From positions 1-34,460 of the forward strand of contig CAOJRP010000015.1 in NCBI GenBank assembly GCA_948442015.1: DNA of 34,460 nucleotides, in the 5' to 3' direction. Source of the DNA: an uncultured Erysipelotrichaceae bacterium (lineage in GTDB: Bacteria > Bacillota_I > Bacilli_A > RF39 > UBA660). The notes beneath the pieces were generated by a model. The model saw nothing but the letters and a program-made list of their open reading frames with translations. It was not told where the DNA came from and searched no databases. Numbering within the stretch: the first letter of the stretch is position 1; every line of letters starts with the position of its first letter. This document shows positions 7,703-15,498 of the stretch, piece by piece. Both the position numbers and the translations under genes were made by a program.

Positions 7703-8590
7703 TCAAAATAATGTTAGTTGTTCACTACCTATAATCTCTTTTTTATATGCTTTAATTATATCACTCATTTTATATAAAATCCCATACTTATTACATTCAT
7801 CAACAAATACCTTAAATAAATATTTATAATTAGGAACAATACAGTTATATCTATCACCATAATATTTGATATACTTTTCTTTAAGTCCTTTAAAATATTC
7901 ATCTAATTTTTGAAAATAGTAATCTCTTTCATTTCCTCTTAAAGTCATTCCCATAAAAGTATGAATAAATTTAGCACCATTTTCGTATGCAAGTCTTACT
8001 AATGTTTTTATATCCTCTTCCTTATCTGTAATAAATGGAAGAACAGGATTCATCATAATGCCTACAAATATTCCACTATCTGATAACGTTTTAATAGCTT
8101 GTAATCTTTTAGAAGATACACAGACATTTGGTTCAATTACTTGCGACAAGTCATCATTTGGAGTTGTAATAGTAAATTTAACAATAACACTATTTTTAGC
8201 ATTTATTTCTTTTAATAAATCAATATCTCTTAAAATTAAATCGCTTTTTGTGTCAATAGAAACTCCAAAATTATATTTTGCTATAAGTTTTAATGACCCT
8301 CTAGTAATTTTATAAACCTTTTCAAATGGATTATAAGTATCTGACATAGAACCAATTCCAATAACACCTTTCTCTTTCTTTTTAGAAAGTTCTTGTTCTA
8401 AAATAGATAAAGAATTAACTTTTCCTCTAACTACATCAAAATTATCTATATGATAGCAACTACTCCTACTATCACAATAAATACATTTGTGAGGACAACC
8501 TCTATATAAATTCATATTGTAATCAATACCATACCACTCTGCCCCATACTTTACTTTAGTAAGTATCGTTTTAGCTTTAATAAATTCCAT
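7703..8590 (-). CDS. SplB-like (COG1533-type) radical SAM protein
   Basis: A 295-residue radical SAM enzyme with the 4Fe-4S motif C-x3-C-x2-C at Cys32, Cys36 and Cys39 (YRGCPHKCIYCDSR). It has the family GIGSMSDTYNPFEKVYKITRGSL segment, KFTITTPND and the GIMMNPVLPFITD strand. This resembles the stand-alone SPL-type radical SAM proteins, whose substrates are mostly unknown; DNA or nucleotide repair is one suggestion. The last five residues are QLTLF, close to the β-clamp-binding consensus. The start follows the stop of the GNAT-YoaP gene by one base, so it is the third gene of the TetR operon. Confidence 0.85.
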   Translation of the reverse strand: MEFIKAKTILTKVKYGAEWYGIDYNMNLYRGCPHKCIYCDSRSSCYHIDNFDVVRGKVNSLSILEQELSKKKEKGVIGIGSMSDTYNPFEKVYKITRGSLKLIAKYNFGVSIDTKSDLILRDIDLLKEINAKNSVIVKFTITTPNDDLSQVIEPNVCVSSKRLQAIKTLSDSGIFVGIMMNPVLPFITDKEEDIKTLVRLAYENGAKFIHTFMGMTLRGNERDYYFQKLDEYFKGLKEKYIKYYGDRYNCIVPNYKYLFKVFVDECNKYGILYKMSDIIKAYKKEIIGSEQLTLF

Positions 8591-8591
8591 A

Positions 8592-9338
8592 CTATTTACT
8601 TATCAATTTTTCAAATGCATTAGCATTTAATATTGTATTAGATATAAACTCTCCTTTATAGAAATTAGCCCAGTTATTAAATACACATGGAGCATTCTTA
8701 GCTTTCTCTAAAGTATCAATTTTTATAAAATTAATTTTTATATTCTTAGTTTTAGCATATGCAGATAATTCTTTTACTTCATATTCGACATAAGGACATA
8801 GATTACTATAATAAATTGTAAAATCTTCCTTATCTATTTTCATCTTTCTAGCATTATCATTAAATTTAGGTGTTTCGTTTTCATCAAATTGTAAAGCCAA
8901 CAACTCATAATCACCAATTTCATCGACTACTTTAAAGCCATAATGAAGAAAAAATTGTTTTTCTCCGATAAAAGGTTTCTTCTTTTTAGAAGTTAAGGTA
9001 CATATTCCACTCATTCCTTTTGTTTTAGAATCATTTATAGCATATTCTAGTAGTTCTTTAGCAATTCCTTTACCTTTAAAACTACCGGCAACCCATAGAC
9101 AATAAATATACTCATAATTTTTTCCACTTATTGGTACCCAAGCTGTTTCAACAGGTTCATACTCAATAAATATTTTCCCACGAGCATTTAATTTTCTAAA
9201 GACATGACCATCAGCAAGTTTACTTTTTATCCATTCTTTTTTACTATCCACACCACTTTGATGTTTTTTATCCCCAATAGCACAACATATGTGTTCATCA
9301 TCAATATTTTCTAATGTTAAATTTATATATTCATTCAT
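8592..9338 (-). CDS. GNAT acetyltransferase with C-terminal YoaP-type domain
   Basis: A 248-residue protein. The first ~165 residues are a GNAT domain (YIYCLWVAGSFKGKGIAKELLEYAINDSK is the acetyl-CoA-binding region, followed by FFLHYGFKVVDEIGDYELLAL). The last ~75 residues match the YoaP-like thioredoxin-type domain: FTIYYSNLCPYVEYEV with its CP pair, then APCVFNNWANFYKGEFISNTIL. It starts one base after the TetR stop codon, with AAGGAG upstream. Context suggests a TetR-controlled stress or detoxification operon together with the radical SAM protein. The substrate is unknown. Confidence 0.85.
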   Translation of the reverse strand: MNEYINLTLENIDDEHICCAIGDKKHQSGVDSKKEWIKSKLADGHVFRKLNARGKIFIEYEPVETAWVPISGKNYEYIYCLWVAGSFKGKGIAKELLEYAINDSKTKGMSGICTLTSKKKKPFIGEKQFFLHYGFKVVDEIGDYELLALQFDENETPKFNDNARKMKIDKEDFTIYYSNLCPYVEYEVKELSAYAKTKNIKINFIKIDTLEKAKNAPCVFNNWANFYKGEFISNTILNANAFEKLISK

Positions 9339-9339
9339 T

Positions 9340-9912
9340 TTATTTTACTCCTTCTAAAGACTTTATGCCATTCATAATTATTTCTAATGATAAATCAAAA
9401 CTTTCTTTAACTGATAAAGGATTCCCAAAAGCATTATTGTTTACAAGTAAGGAATATCCTTCTAAAAATCCTCTTAAAGTTCTTATTATATGGTTTATAT
9501 TATCATCACTAATATTTAAAGGTCGCATTACTTTGAATAACATCTTAAATAATCTTGTAGTTGCATTTTCTAATTCATCATTATCATACTTGTTATACCA
9601 AAGCATAGCAGTAAAAACTCCTTTATTACTTGTAGCATAAAGATAAAAAGCATTACACATATTTTTTAAAGCCTCATAACCTGCTACACCAACAGCAGAT
9701 TCAAGCATTTTTTCTTCTAGTTGTTTCCAACCATAAATCATCAAATGCCTTTTTATTTCTTCAAGGCTTGTTACATGATTATACAAAGATGGTGATTTAA
9801 TATTTAATTCTTCAGCGACTATTTTTAAAGATAAATTATCTAAGCCAATTTTATTGGCAATAGAAGCAGAAGTTTCGATAATAAGTTCCTCACTGATATT
9901 ATTTTTTACCAT
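9340..9912 (-). CDS. TetR/AcrR-family regulator (WHG-type C-terminal domain)
   Basis: A 190-residue regulator. Its N-terminal HTH is IIETSASIANKIGLDNLSLKIVAEELNIKSPSLYNHVTSLEEIK, with the standard TetR recognition helix. The ligand-binding part (ALKNMCNAFYLYATSNKGVFTAML...LRGFLEGYSLLVNNNAFG) resembles the WHG subclass, and the GFxxLE...G.F element is recognisable. It is the first gene of an operon with the GNAT-YoaP and radical SAM genes (one-base gaps). AAGGAG precedes ATG. A 17-bp palindrome 35 bp upstream is a likely operator for self-repression. The inducer is unknown. Confidence 0.85.
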   Translation of the reverse strand: MVKNNISEELIIETSASIANKIGLDNLSLKIVAEELNIKSPSLYNHVTSLEEIKRHLMIYGWKQLEEKMLESAVGVAGYEALKNMCNAFYLYATSNKGVFTAMLWYNKYDNDELENATTRLFKMLFKVMRPLNISDDNINHIIRTLRGFLEGYSLLVNNNAFGNPLSVKESFDLSLEIIMNGIKSLEGVK

Positions 9913-9923
9913 ATTGTTCTCCT

Positions 9924-9963
9924 TTAACTAATTATATTAATATATTAACTAATCAAATTAGTT
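9924..9963 (-). promoter_or_regulatory. Probable TetR operator
   Basis: AACTAAT-CAA-ATTAGTT (9947-9963) is a perfect inverted repeat around three bases. A second TTAACTAAT half-site lies at 9924-9932, with the first half-site repeated at 9945-9953 (21-bp spacing). All lie within 55 bp of the TetR start codon. Confidence 0.6.
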
Positions 9964-10030
9964 TTGTCAATAATAAAAAGCTAAAAGTTGTTAATACTTC
10001 TAGTTGAATGATATAAGAATAAATTTTTAA

Positions 10031-10345
10031 TTATTTATCTTTATACTTTAAGCCAAACTCTCGCATTGCATCTAAAACACTTTTTAGTTCTTGTCCCTTG
10101 GAAGTTAGGGAGTATTCTACTTTTGGTGGAACAACAGGATATACTTTTCTGTTTACAATTCCATCTTGCTCTAAATCTTTTAAGTTTTGAGTCAGTACTT
10201 TTGCTGATATTCCTACTACTGACCGATTAAGCTCATTATATCTTTTTGTCCCTGTAATTAAATCCCTTAAAATTATAATTTTCCATTTATTAGAAATAAT
10301 CGATGCTGTATATTCAACAGGACAACTTGTATATACCTTAGCCAT
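10031..10345 (-). CDS. HxlR-family winged-helix regulator
   Basis: A 104-residue protein of the HxlR (DUF24) family: CPVEYTASIISNKWKIIILRDLITGTKRYNELNRSVVGISAKVLTQNLKDLEQDGIVNRKVYPVVPPKVEYSLTSKGQEL is the complete winged helix. Cys8 near the N-terminus is the position used as a redox sensor in HypR/QorR/YodB-type members, so quinone, electrophile or disulfide sensing is plausible. An upstream TTG is possible, but AGGAG is correctly placed for the ATG at 10343-10345. A perfect palindrome overlaps its promoter, indicating autoregulation. Confidence 0.9.
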   Translation of the reverse strand: MAKVYTSCPVEYTASIISNKWKIIILRDLITGTKRYNELNRSVVGISAKVLTQNLKDLEQDGIVNRKVYPVVPPKVEYSLTSKGQELKSVLDAMREFGLKYKDK

Positions 10346-10373
10346 TTTTATCAACTCCTAATAATACTATATC

Positions 10374-10404
10374 ATTATATAATAATTTAGGTAAGTACGT
10401 ACTT
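10374..10404 (-). promoter_or_regulatory. HxlR operator and promoter
   Basis: AAGTACGTACTT (10393-10404) is a perfect 12-bp palindrome. It covers the expected -35 position of a promoter whose -10 is TATAAT (minus strand, 10374-10379). It lies ~50 bp upstream of the HxlR start and just after the stop codon of the MBL-fold gene. Confidence 0.6.
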
Positions 10405-10430
10405 TTTAGTAAGTATCAAAAAAGTGAATT

Positions 10431-11228
10431 TTACTTCACTTCTTCAAAGAAATAGTTAGCTGTCATTTCAAGATAATTAAGTCCACTATACTCAGGATAT
10501 TCTATCTTTACTTTTTCTATCATTTCTAAGGCACTATTTGAGTCGCTAGCAATATTTAATAAAGTTTCAATATATGATATTTTTGCAGTAACTGCTTTAA
10601 TATCTTCAGGAATATAATGCGATGTTAAAATCAAATTATAGTTTTTTGCAATATATCCTTTTAATGTATTAATCATAGTATTTGCATGTTCTACTCCTGC
10701 AATAATGGAATGACTTTCACTACCTAACATATGAGTATAAATCGAATTGATTTCTGGTATTTCAATGTCATAACCTTCATTTGTAGGAATAATATTCATT
10801 TCTATATCTGCTAAAGTAAGTTTACCCTCACCAATGTAATCAGTTACCCTATGAATATTATTATCAAAAGGTTCTCCAAATGTCTTTGTAAAGTTATCAA
10901 CTAATGCTTTTCCTCCACCAACATGTCCATACAAATCAGCATTATGTGTCGCATATTTTTTGGCATTACTTGCAAATGTTCCTCCACCCATATGATAAGA
11001 TAGTAACACTCCATCTAACGTCACTTCAAGGGACTTAATATAATTTTCTAATTCAATATTGTTATCATAGAATGCCGGGGACTCAATAACAACAATCTTT
11101 TTATTTTTCTCAAGTAAAATTACTTGGTCACTAATATAATCACATGTATTATAATTATGGACTTTTATTTCTCCAAAATCATAAACCAAAACATACCCTT
11201 TTTCTAAATTAATTTTTTGGTTTTCCAT
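10431..11228 (-). CDS. MBL-fold-like protein with non-canonical metal site
   Basis: A 265-residue cytosolic protein whose strand order resembles a metallo-β-lactamase fold: DQVILLEKNKKIVVIESPAFYDN, then LDGVLLSYHMGGGTF, LYGHVGGGKALV, IYTHMLGSESHSII and LILTSHYIPED. The canonical HxHxDH loop is replaced by SYHMGGGT, so the usual dinuclear zinc site is absent or altered. Remaining His residues (in SYHMGGG, YGHVGG, ESHS and TSHY) could still bind one metal. AGGAGG precedes the ATG. It lies directly upstream of the HxlR gene and has a matching operator in front, so it is the likely HxlR target. Function is not established. Confidence 0.6.
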   Translation of the reverse strand: MENQKINLEKGYVLVYDFGEIKVHNYNTCDYISDQVILLEKNKKIVVIESPAFYDNNIELENYIKSLEVTLDGVLLSYHMGGGTFASNAKKYATHNADLYGHVGGGKALVDNFTKTFGEPFDNNIHRVTDYIGEGKLTLADIEMNIIPTNEGYDIEIPEINSIYTHMLGSESHSIIAGVEHANTMINTLKGYIAKNYNLILTSHYIPEDIKAVTAKISYIETLLNIASDSNSALEMIEKVKIEYPEYSGLNYLEMTANYFFEEVK

Positions 11229-11550
11229 TTTCTTTTCCTCCTAATTTTTGTCTAATGATTCGTGCACTTTTTCTTTCGACAATTAAATTGTATTACAAGA
11301 AAAAATAAAAAGTAAGTATGCACTTTTTTGTTAGATACTAACATTCTGGTATAAATTTAATTAAAATGGACTCTAAATTAGATAAATTTTTTTAAATTTA
11401 CTTACTCATTAGATTGACATTTCTTACATAAATTTAAATTTTGTTAGTTTAAAATTATATAAATTACCATAAAAGAATTGATTAAACATTTTGCAAATTT
11501 TATATAAGAAGTTATATAAGTTTGAAATTAATAGAACATGCATTTTTATT
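11229..11550. other. Intergenic region with HxlR-like operator
   Basis: This gene-free stretch lies between the putative anti-sigma stop and the MBL-fold gene. Near the MBL-fold gene it holds AAGTATGCACTT (11314-11325), which differs at two positions from the palindrome before HxlR, and a half-site GTGCACTT (11262-11269). TACAAT on the minus strand (about 11291) may be a -10. I see nothing else. Confidence 0.5.
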
Positions 11551-12228
11551 TTACTTAATTATTGTTTCTAATAAATTAGTTAATTCTTCAAAAGAAATAT
11601 TACTTGTTTCAATATCAAAATTATAATCTTTATATTTAAATTCGATAAAATAATTTTTTTCATATTGGTAAATAGTTAATTCATTATTATTTATTTTTGA
11701 TTTTTTTGCTTTTTCTTCACTAAAGTAATAATCTCTAATAGGTTTATTTTTATCCGAAAAAGCTATTCTAATACTTCTTAGTGAATCTTCTTTGTAGTAT
11801 TCATAAACATAACAATTCAAAATATTATAGTCACTTGTCTTGTCTTTTCTTGAATATATACTATATTTATCAGATATATTTAAATCATTTGGAATACTAA
11901 GGTTATTTAATTCTGAAATATTTATTTTCTCATTAGGTATTGTTTTAATATCTGCATCAAATTTAGCTGCCCCTAAATTATCAATTTTATTTACAACTAT
12001 ATTTTTATATTCTTCTTTGTTTGAATTATTAAGTTTTAATAATGAATTATTACTATTATTGAACATACATATACTACCAATTATTAGTATTGTGCATACA
12101 GGTAATGCATATTTTACAATTTTAAACATTCTTATTTTCCTTTCATTTTTCTTAAGTATTTGACTTCTCATAACATTAATATTAAATTCTTTATCAAATA
12201 CTTTTTTCATTATTTGTTTTTTAGACAC
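11551..12228 (-). CDS. Probable membrane anti-sigma factor, partner of the ECF sigma factor
   Basis: A 225-residue protein. It has a basic cytosolic N-terminus of ~35 residues, one membrane helix (about 37-57, KIVKYALPVCTILIIGSICMF), and an extracytoplasmic domain rich in Asn/Ser/Lys and β-strands. Translation probably starts at the GTG at 12226-12228, since AAAGGAG is correctly spaced for it; this overlaps the sigma stop by eight bases (GTGTCTAA). Single-span proteins encoded immediately after an ECF sigma gene are usually its anti-sigma factor. No zinc-binding ZAS motif is visible, and the C-terminal part may resemble DUF4367-type sensors. The role is inferred from position and topology. 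Confidence 0.65.
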   Translation of the reverse strand: MSKKQIMKKVFDKEFNINVMRSQILKKNERKIRMFKIVKYALPVCTILIIGSICMFNNSNNSLLKLNNSNKEEYKNIVVNKIDNLGAAKFDADIKTIPNEKINISELNNLSIPNDLNISDKYSIYSRKDKTSDYNILNCYVYEYYKEDSLRSIRIAFSDKNKPIRDYYFSEEKAKKSKINNNELTIYQYEKNYFIEFKYKDYNFDIETSNISFEELTNLLETIIK

Positions 12229-12763
12229 TTTCTTCACTCCTTTTCATTAGAGCATTAATTTTTTTTAATGTTCTATACAAATAATTTTTAACATTTGATT
12301 CACTGATACTAAGAACTTTTGCAATTTCTTTAATATTATAGTCCATGTAATAATAAAGATAAAATATTTTAGATATAATGACATCTTGCTTTTTTAGGTA
12401 AGTCCAAATAAAGTTTATATTTTCTTCTTTTAATAATTCCTCTTCTAAATTAATACTTGCCTCTATAGTATCTATTAGTTCAATTTCAGTTTTATTAGTA
12501 CTAGAAAATAAGGACATTAATTTATTTTTATAATTAAATCTGTAATAATCTTTAACTTTATTTTTTGCTATTCCCATTACATAAGCTTTGCTAATTAAAG
12601 TTTTATTTTTATCTAACTTTTTTAAAACATCTAAATAGACATTTTGAACAATATCTTTAACATCTTCAATATTGGAGCAGTTTATTACTACATATTTTAA
12701 AATATCTTGATAAGTTGCATAATAAAGTTCATCAAATGTTTTTAAGGTTTCTTGATTAATCAT
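12221..12763 (-). CDS. ECF-type RNA polymerase sigma factor
   Basis: A 180-residue sigma-70 family protein with only regions 2 and 4. Region 2 is FDELYYATYQDILKYVVIN...DVKDIVQNVYLDVLKKL...SKAYVMGIAKNKVKDYYR. Region 4 is IFYLYYYMDYNIKEIAKVLSISESNVKNYLYRTLKKI. The frame is open to a TTG 48 bases upstream, but GAGGTGA seven bases before the ATG at 12761-12763 sets that as the start. A textbook ECF promoter immediately upstream suggests self-activation. It overlaps its downstream membrane partner, the usual sigma/anti-sigma layout. The signal is unknown. Confidence 0.9.
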   Translation of the reverse strand: MINQETLKTFDELYYATYQDILKYVVINCSNIEDVKDIVQNVYLDVLKKLDKNKTLISKAYVMGIAKNKVKDYYRFNYKNKLMSLFSSTNKTEIELIDTIEASINLEEELLKEENINFIWTYLKKQDVIISKIFYLYYYMDYNIKEIAKVLSISESNVKNYLYRTLKKINALMKRSEESV

Positions 12764-12784
12764 TTTGTTCACCTCACTATAATA

Positions 12785-12810
12785 GTCGTAAATTAATGAA
12801 AAAAGTTTCA
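12785..12810 (-). promoter_or_regulatory. ECF sigma promoter, TGAAAC-N16-CGAC
   Basis: On the minus strand TGAAAC (12805-12810) and CGAC (12785-12788) are separated by exactly 16 bases. This matches the -35/-10 pattern of Bacillus ECF sigmas such as SigW, SigM and SigX. It precedes the sigma ATG by 21 nt, giving a very short leader. No equally good copy was noticed elsewhere in the window. Confidence 0.75.
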
Positions 12811-12843
12811 AAAAAGTTATTCCAGTACACTGGAATAACTTTT
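12797..12843 (-). terminator. Terminator of the GNAT gene, overlapping the sigma promoter
   Basis: A 14-bp perfect stem, AAAAGTTATTCCAG (12812-12825) with CTGGAATAACTTTT (12830-12843), has a tight loop. On the minus strand it is followed by a broken T-run (TTTTTTGAAACTTTTTT). The T-run contains the -35 element of the next promoter. Confidence 0.7.
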
Positions 12844-12908
12844 GATAATTAGTTACTAAAATAGTTTAACAAATATTCTATTGGTATGCTAATTAATTCT
12901 TCTACAAC

Positions 12909-13346
12909 TTATAAATCCTTTTCTATTGCAATATGAATGATTCCCTCTTCTAAAAATTCACCAGATACTGCCTTAAATCCAAATTGTTCATAAAAAGTTA
13001 AAGCATGCTTTTGGGAATGCCCACATATCTTAGTACAATTCATTTTATTTTTTATAACTTTTAAACTTTCACTTAACAAAGTTTTACCAATACCTTTACC
13101 ATGCTCAATAGTTAAAACTCTCCCAATTCTAACAACTTTTTTACTATCATCTTCATAAAAAGCCCGTAAATAAGCTATAATTTGACCTTCTTCCATAAAA
13201 AAGCAATGCAAACTATTATAATCAATATCATCCATATCTAAATAACAGATGTTTTGCTCTACAACAAATATTTTTGCTCTTGCTTTTAATATTTCATATA
13301 ATTCTTCTTTTGTTAACTCATCAAATTTTTTCGAAATTAAATCCAT
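12909..13346 (-). CDS. ElaA-like GNAT acetyltransferase
   Basis: A 145-residue protein close to the ElaA type of GNAT: ELYEILKARAKIFVVEQNICYLDMDDIDYNSLHCF (the typical VEQ..Y.e.D..D...H pattern), AYLRAFYEDDSKKVVRIGRV, the acetyl-CoA loop LTIEHGKGIGKTLL, and CGHSQKHALTFYEQFGF. GAGGA fits the ATG at 13344-13346 better than the ATG six bases further upstream. It ends before a strong terminator, so it is probably transcribed alone. The substrate is unknown. Confidence 0.88.
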   Translation of the reverse strand: MDLISKKFDELTKEELYEILKARAKIFVVEQNICYLDMDDIDYNSLHCFFMEEGQIIAYLRAFYEDDSKKVVRIGRVLTIEHGKGIGKTLLSESLKVIKNKMNCTKICGHSQKHALTFYEQFGFKAVSGEFLEEGIIHIAIEKDL

Positions 13347-13411
13347 AACCATTCCTCATTTCATATTTATTTAGTATATAAAATTATTTCACAAGTTCCT
13401 AAAATTATTAA

Positions 13412-14242
13412 CTAAACTTTTATAAAATATTTATCTATTAGTTCAGCAATATCATTATCGTTCAAAGTTACAATAACATGATTAGAATCATAGTATTTTT
13501 TATGTTTAATATTATTTATAAAATCATCATACTTAATTGTTTTACCTTCTCCCAACATTACATACCATTCTTCTATTCCTTGAATTTGATTTAAAATTAT
13601 ATATGGGCTTGTTGGAACAACACTTGATATATTAGGACCTATTGCATATATTCCTACTAATTTTTCTTTAATTTTATATATTCTAGGTGCTGCATAATAA
13701 ACATCGATAGATTGAATTTCATGCAAATATTTTTCAAAATTATCTAAATTATTAGCAATTTGACTTATTTCTTTCAAACCTATAGAAATCGGATTATAAA
13801 CTCCAAATATTTCAAATCTATTATATTTATCTTGATTAATTTTTTCTTCTATTGTCTTTAATCCATAAACACTACCTTCTTCATCATCCTTAATAAATTT
13901 AGCATTTTCTTTTAAATTAACTTTTTCTTCTTCTCTTATATAATTTTTTGTTTTTAATTCATTACATACTTTTTCAATTATTTCATAAAATGTTTTTATT
14001 TCACTTGATGTAGTTGGTAAACTTAATAAAAAGATAAAATCATCACCTTCTTGTGATAAATCTATTCCTCTTGCAAGATGTTTTTCATCATAAAGTAAAA
14101 TATGATTTCCTACTTCATTATTAATAAGACGATAATTTTCATCACAAACCCCATAAGATAAGTTTGTTAATTTAATAATAGCTTCAACATTTAATTTTTT
14201 CTTAAATAATGATTTTTGCTTTATTTTTACCAATACTGACAT
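13412..14242 (-). CDS. DUF4299-like protein
   Basis: A 276-residue soluble protein. MSVLVKIKQKSLFKKKLNVEAIIKLTNLSYGVCDENYRL, then ILLYDEKHLARGIDLS, a middle region with many charged residues, and a C-terminal YYAAPRIYKIKEKLVGIYAIGPN...GIEEWYVMLGEG segment together resemble DUF4299 proteins of Bacillota. The start is chosen at the ATG at 14240-14242 because AGGAGA lies directly before it; the frame continues 27 bases further up without a ribosome binding site. The function of the family is unknown. It appears to be a single-gene unit. Confidence 0.6.
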   Translation of the reverse strand: MSVLVKIKQKSLFKKKLNVEAIIKLTNLSYGVCDENYRLINNEVGNHILLYDEKHLARGIDLSQEGDDFIFLLSLPTTSSEIKTFYEIIEKVCNELKTKNYIREEEKVNLKENAKFIKDDEEGSVYGLKTIEEKINQDKYNRFEIFGVYNPISIGLKEISQIANNLDNFEKYLHEIQSIDVYYAAPRIYKIKEKLVGIYAIGPNISSVVPTSPYIILNQIQGIEEWYVMLGEGKTIKYDDFINNIKHKKYYDSNHVIVTLNDNDIAELIDKYFIKV

Positions 14243-14313
14243 AATTAATTCTCCTATCTTTATATACATTCATTATAGCAAAAAAAGAACAAATCATAAA
14301 TAATTCATTTTCT

Positions 14314-14682
14314 TTATATAGCTGGTGAGCCGACAAAATCTCTTTGCTTCCTTTGGAAATATAATAAACAAAGAACTCCAGCTATTAGTAAACTACTTCC
14401 TAACAATTTAATCGCATATAAGTTTTTCTGTTCCTCTGTAGCTTTTTCTAAAGCATTATAATTTCTAACAAAAAAATAAATATATATTAAAAATGTAACT
14501 ATAATAGTCAATTCAAAAATACTATTAGCACTATCTTTAAAACTTTTTCTATTTGTCTTTAAAAATTCTTTTTCATTATAATCACCATAAATATTCATTA
14601 TAGATAGAAAAATAAACACAATCCATAGAAAATCTTCAAAATTTAATCTTTTAATTTCTTCAAAAATATTGTTGTTATTCAT
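14314..14682 (-). CDS. Small membrane protein, unknown
   Basis: A 122-residue protein with three hydrophobic segments: about residues 16-32 (FLWIVFIFLSIMNIYG), 53-71 (FELTIIVTFLIYIYFFVRN) and 90-107 (AIKLLGSSLLIAGVLCLLYF). They are separated by charged loops. I recognise no family. No convincing ribosome binding site lies before the ATG, which lowers confidence in the exact start. The neighbours are a DUF4299-like gene and a truncated RhuM gene. Confidence 0.55.
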   Translation of the reverse strand: MNNNNIFEEIKRLNFEDFLWIVFIFLSIMNIYGDYNEKEFLKTNRKSFKDSANSIFELTIIVTFLIYIYFFVRNYNALEKATEEQKNLYAIKLLGSSLLIAGVLCLLYFQRKQRDFVGSPAI

Positions 14683-14780
14683 ATATAATTATATTCTTAA
14701 CTTACTGGTTTATTATTGAGATAACTTCAAAATATATATCTAAATCTTTTGTAAAATCGCAATTTACTACTGAAATAAGC

Positions 14781-15140
14781 TTAATCATTATTTAAAAGTT
14801 CATTACTAAATCTATAATCACATCTTTTTCTTATTCGCCCATTTTCTAAATATATACCATTTTTAGACTTAACACGATAACCAACACTAATAATAGTAAC
14901 TAAATTATAAATAGAAACTGGTTTATCAGAATTTGCAATTCTCATTTTTTGCGAATTGCTTTTTTCATTCAATTCTTCCTTAAAAACATTTATTATATGT
15001 TTACTTATAGTTTTTACATCTCGACCAAATAATTCAGCCATTTGTTGTTGCATAAGCCACACTGTCTCATCTTGCATATTTACTTCTAGTTTAACTCCTT
15101 GATTTTCAAATAAAATAATTTCATTCTTTTTTTCTTTCAT
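14781..15140 (-). pseudogene. Truncated RhuM-family protein
   Basis: The first ~90 residues match the N-terminus of RhuM (virulence protein) family members: IILFENQGVKLEVNMQDETVWLMQQQMAELFGRDVKTISKHIINVFKEEL...NLVTIISVGYRVKSKNG. Full-length members run to over 300 residues and continue with an FRIWAT-like segment. Here the frame leaves the family after YRVKSKNG and ends within 20 residues, so the gene is cut by a frameshift or deletion. The ATG at 15138-15140 is better placed behind the GGG-rich ribosome binding site than the ATG nine bases upstream. RhuM genes are typical of mobile islands. Confidence 0.75.
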
Positions 15141-15498
15141 CAAAACCATCCCTTTTAAATAAATTTAGTTCATAATATCATATCCTACCTTCGTACATTC
15201 GAATCATTGTTTACACTTTATAATACATTTATCTACTTGTCAATGGTTTTTATTAATTTTTTTAAATCAATTTATTCTTTTAAAAACTAGATTTTATTTT
15301 TCATTTTCTTTGCTTTTTCAAAAATCAAATTTATTTTTCCAATATCTCCAGTTCCTCTAAGTTCTATAAGGAAAAAGCCCTTATATTCATACCCAAATTA
15401 AGCATTTTTTTAATAATCTCCCTATATTCTATAAACAGTGTAACGTAGTACTAAGCGATTGCTTAATTTGTTAATCCATATTATATATTACATATAAA
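15141..15498. other. Intergenic region with a gene remnant
   Basis: On the minus strand the frame ending with TAG at 15287-15289 encodes GYEYKGFFLIELRGTGDIGK and about 15 further residues. One frameshift upstream (near 15392) it continues from EIIKKMLNL. This looks like the 3' end of a lost gene (about 15287-15425). The rest is AT-rich, with an inverted repeat TTCG-N6-CGAA (15190-15203) upstream of the RhuM fragment. I see no intact gene. Confidence 0.4.

Noticed and set aside
14698-14780. Short minus-strand ORF (MIKLISVVNCDFTKD...) after the RhuM fragment
   Set aside because: Only 25 codons, no ribosome binding site, and more likely non-coding or another remnant.
15190-15203. LexA/SOS box near the RhuM fragment
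   Set aside because: TTCG-N6-CGAA has the arms in the opposite order to the Gram-positive CGAAC-N4-GTTCG box.
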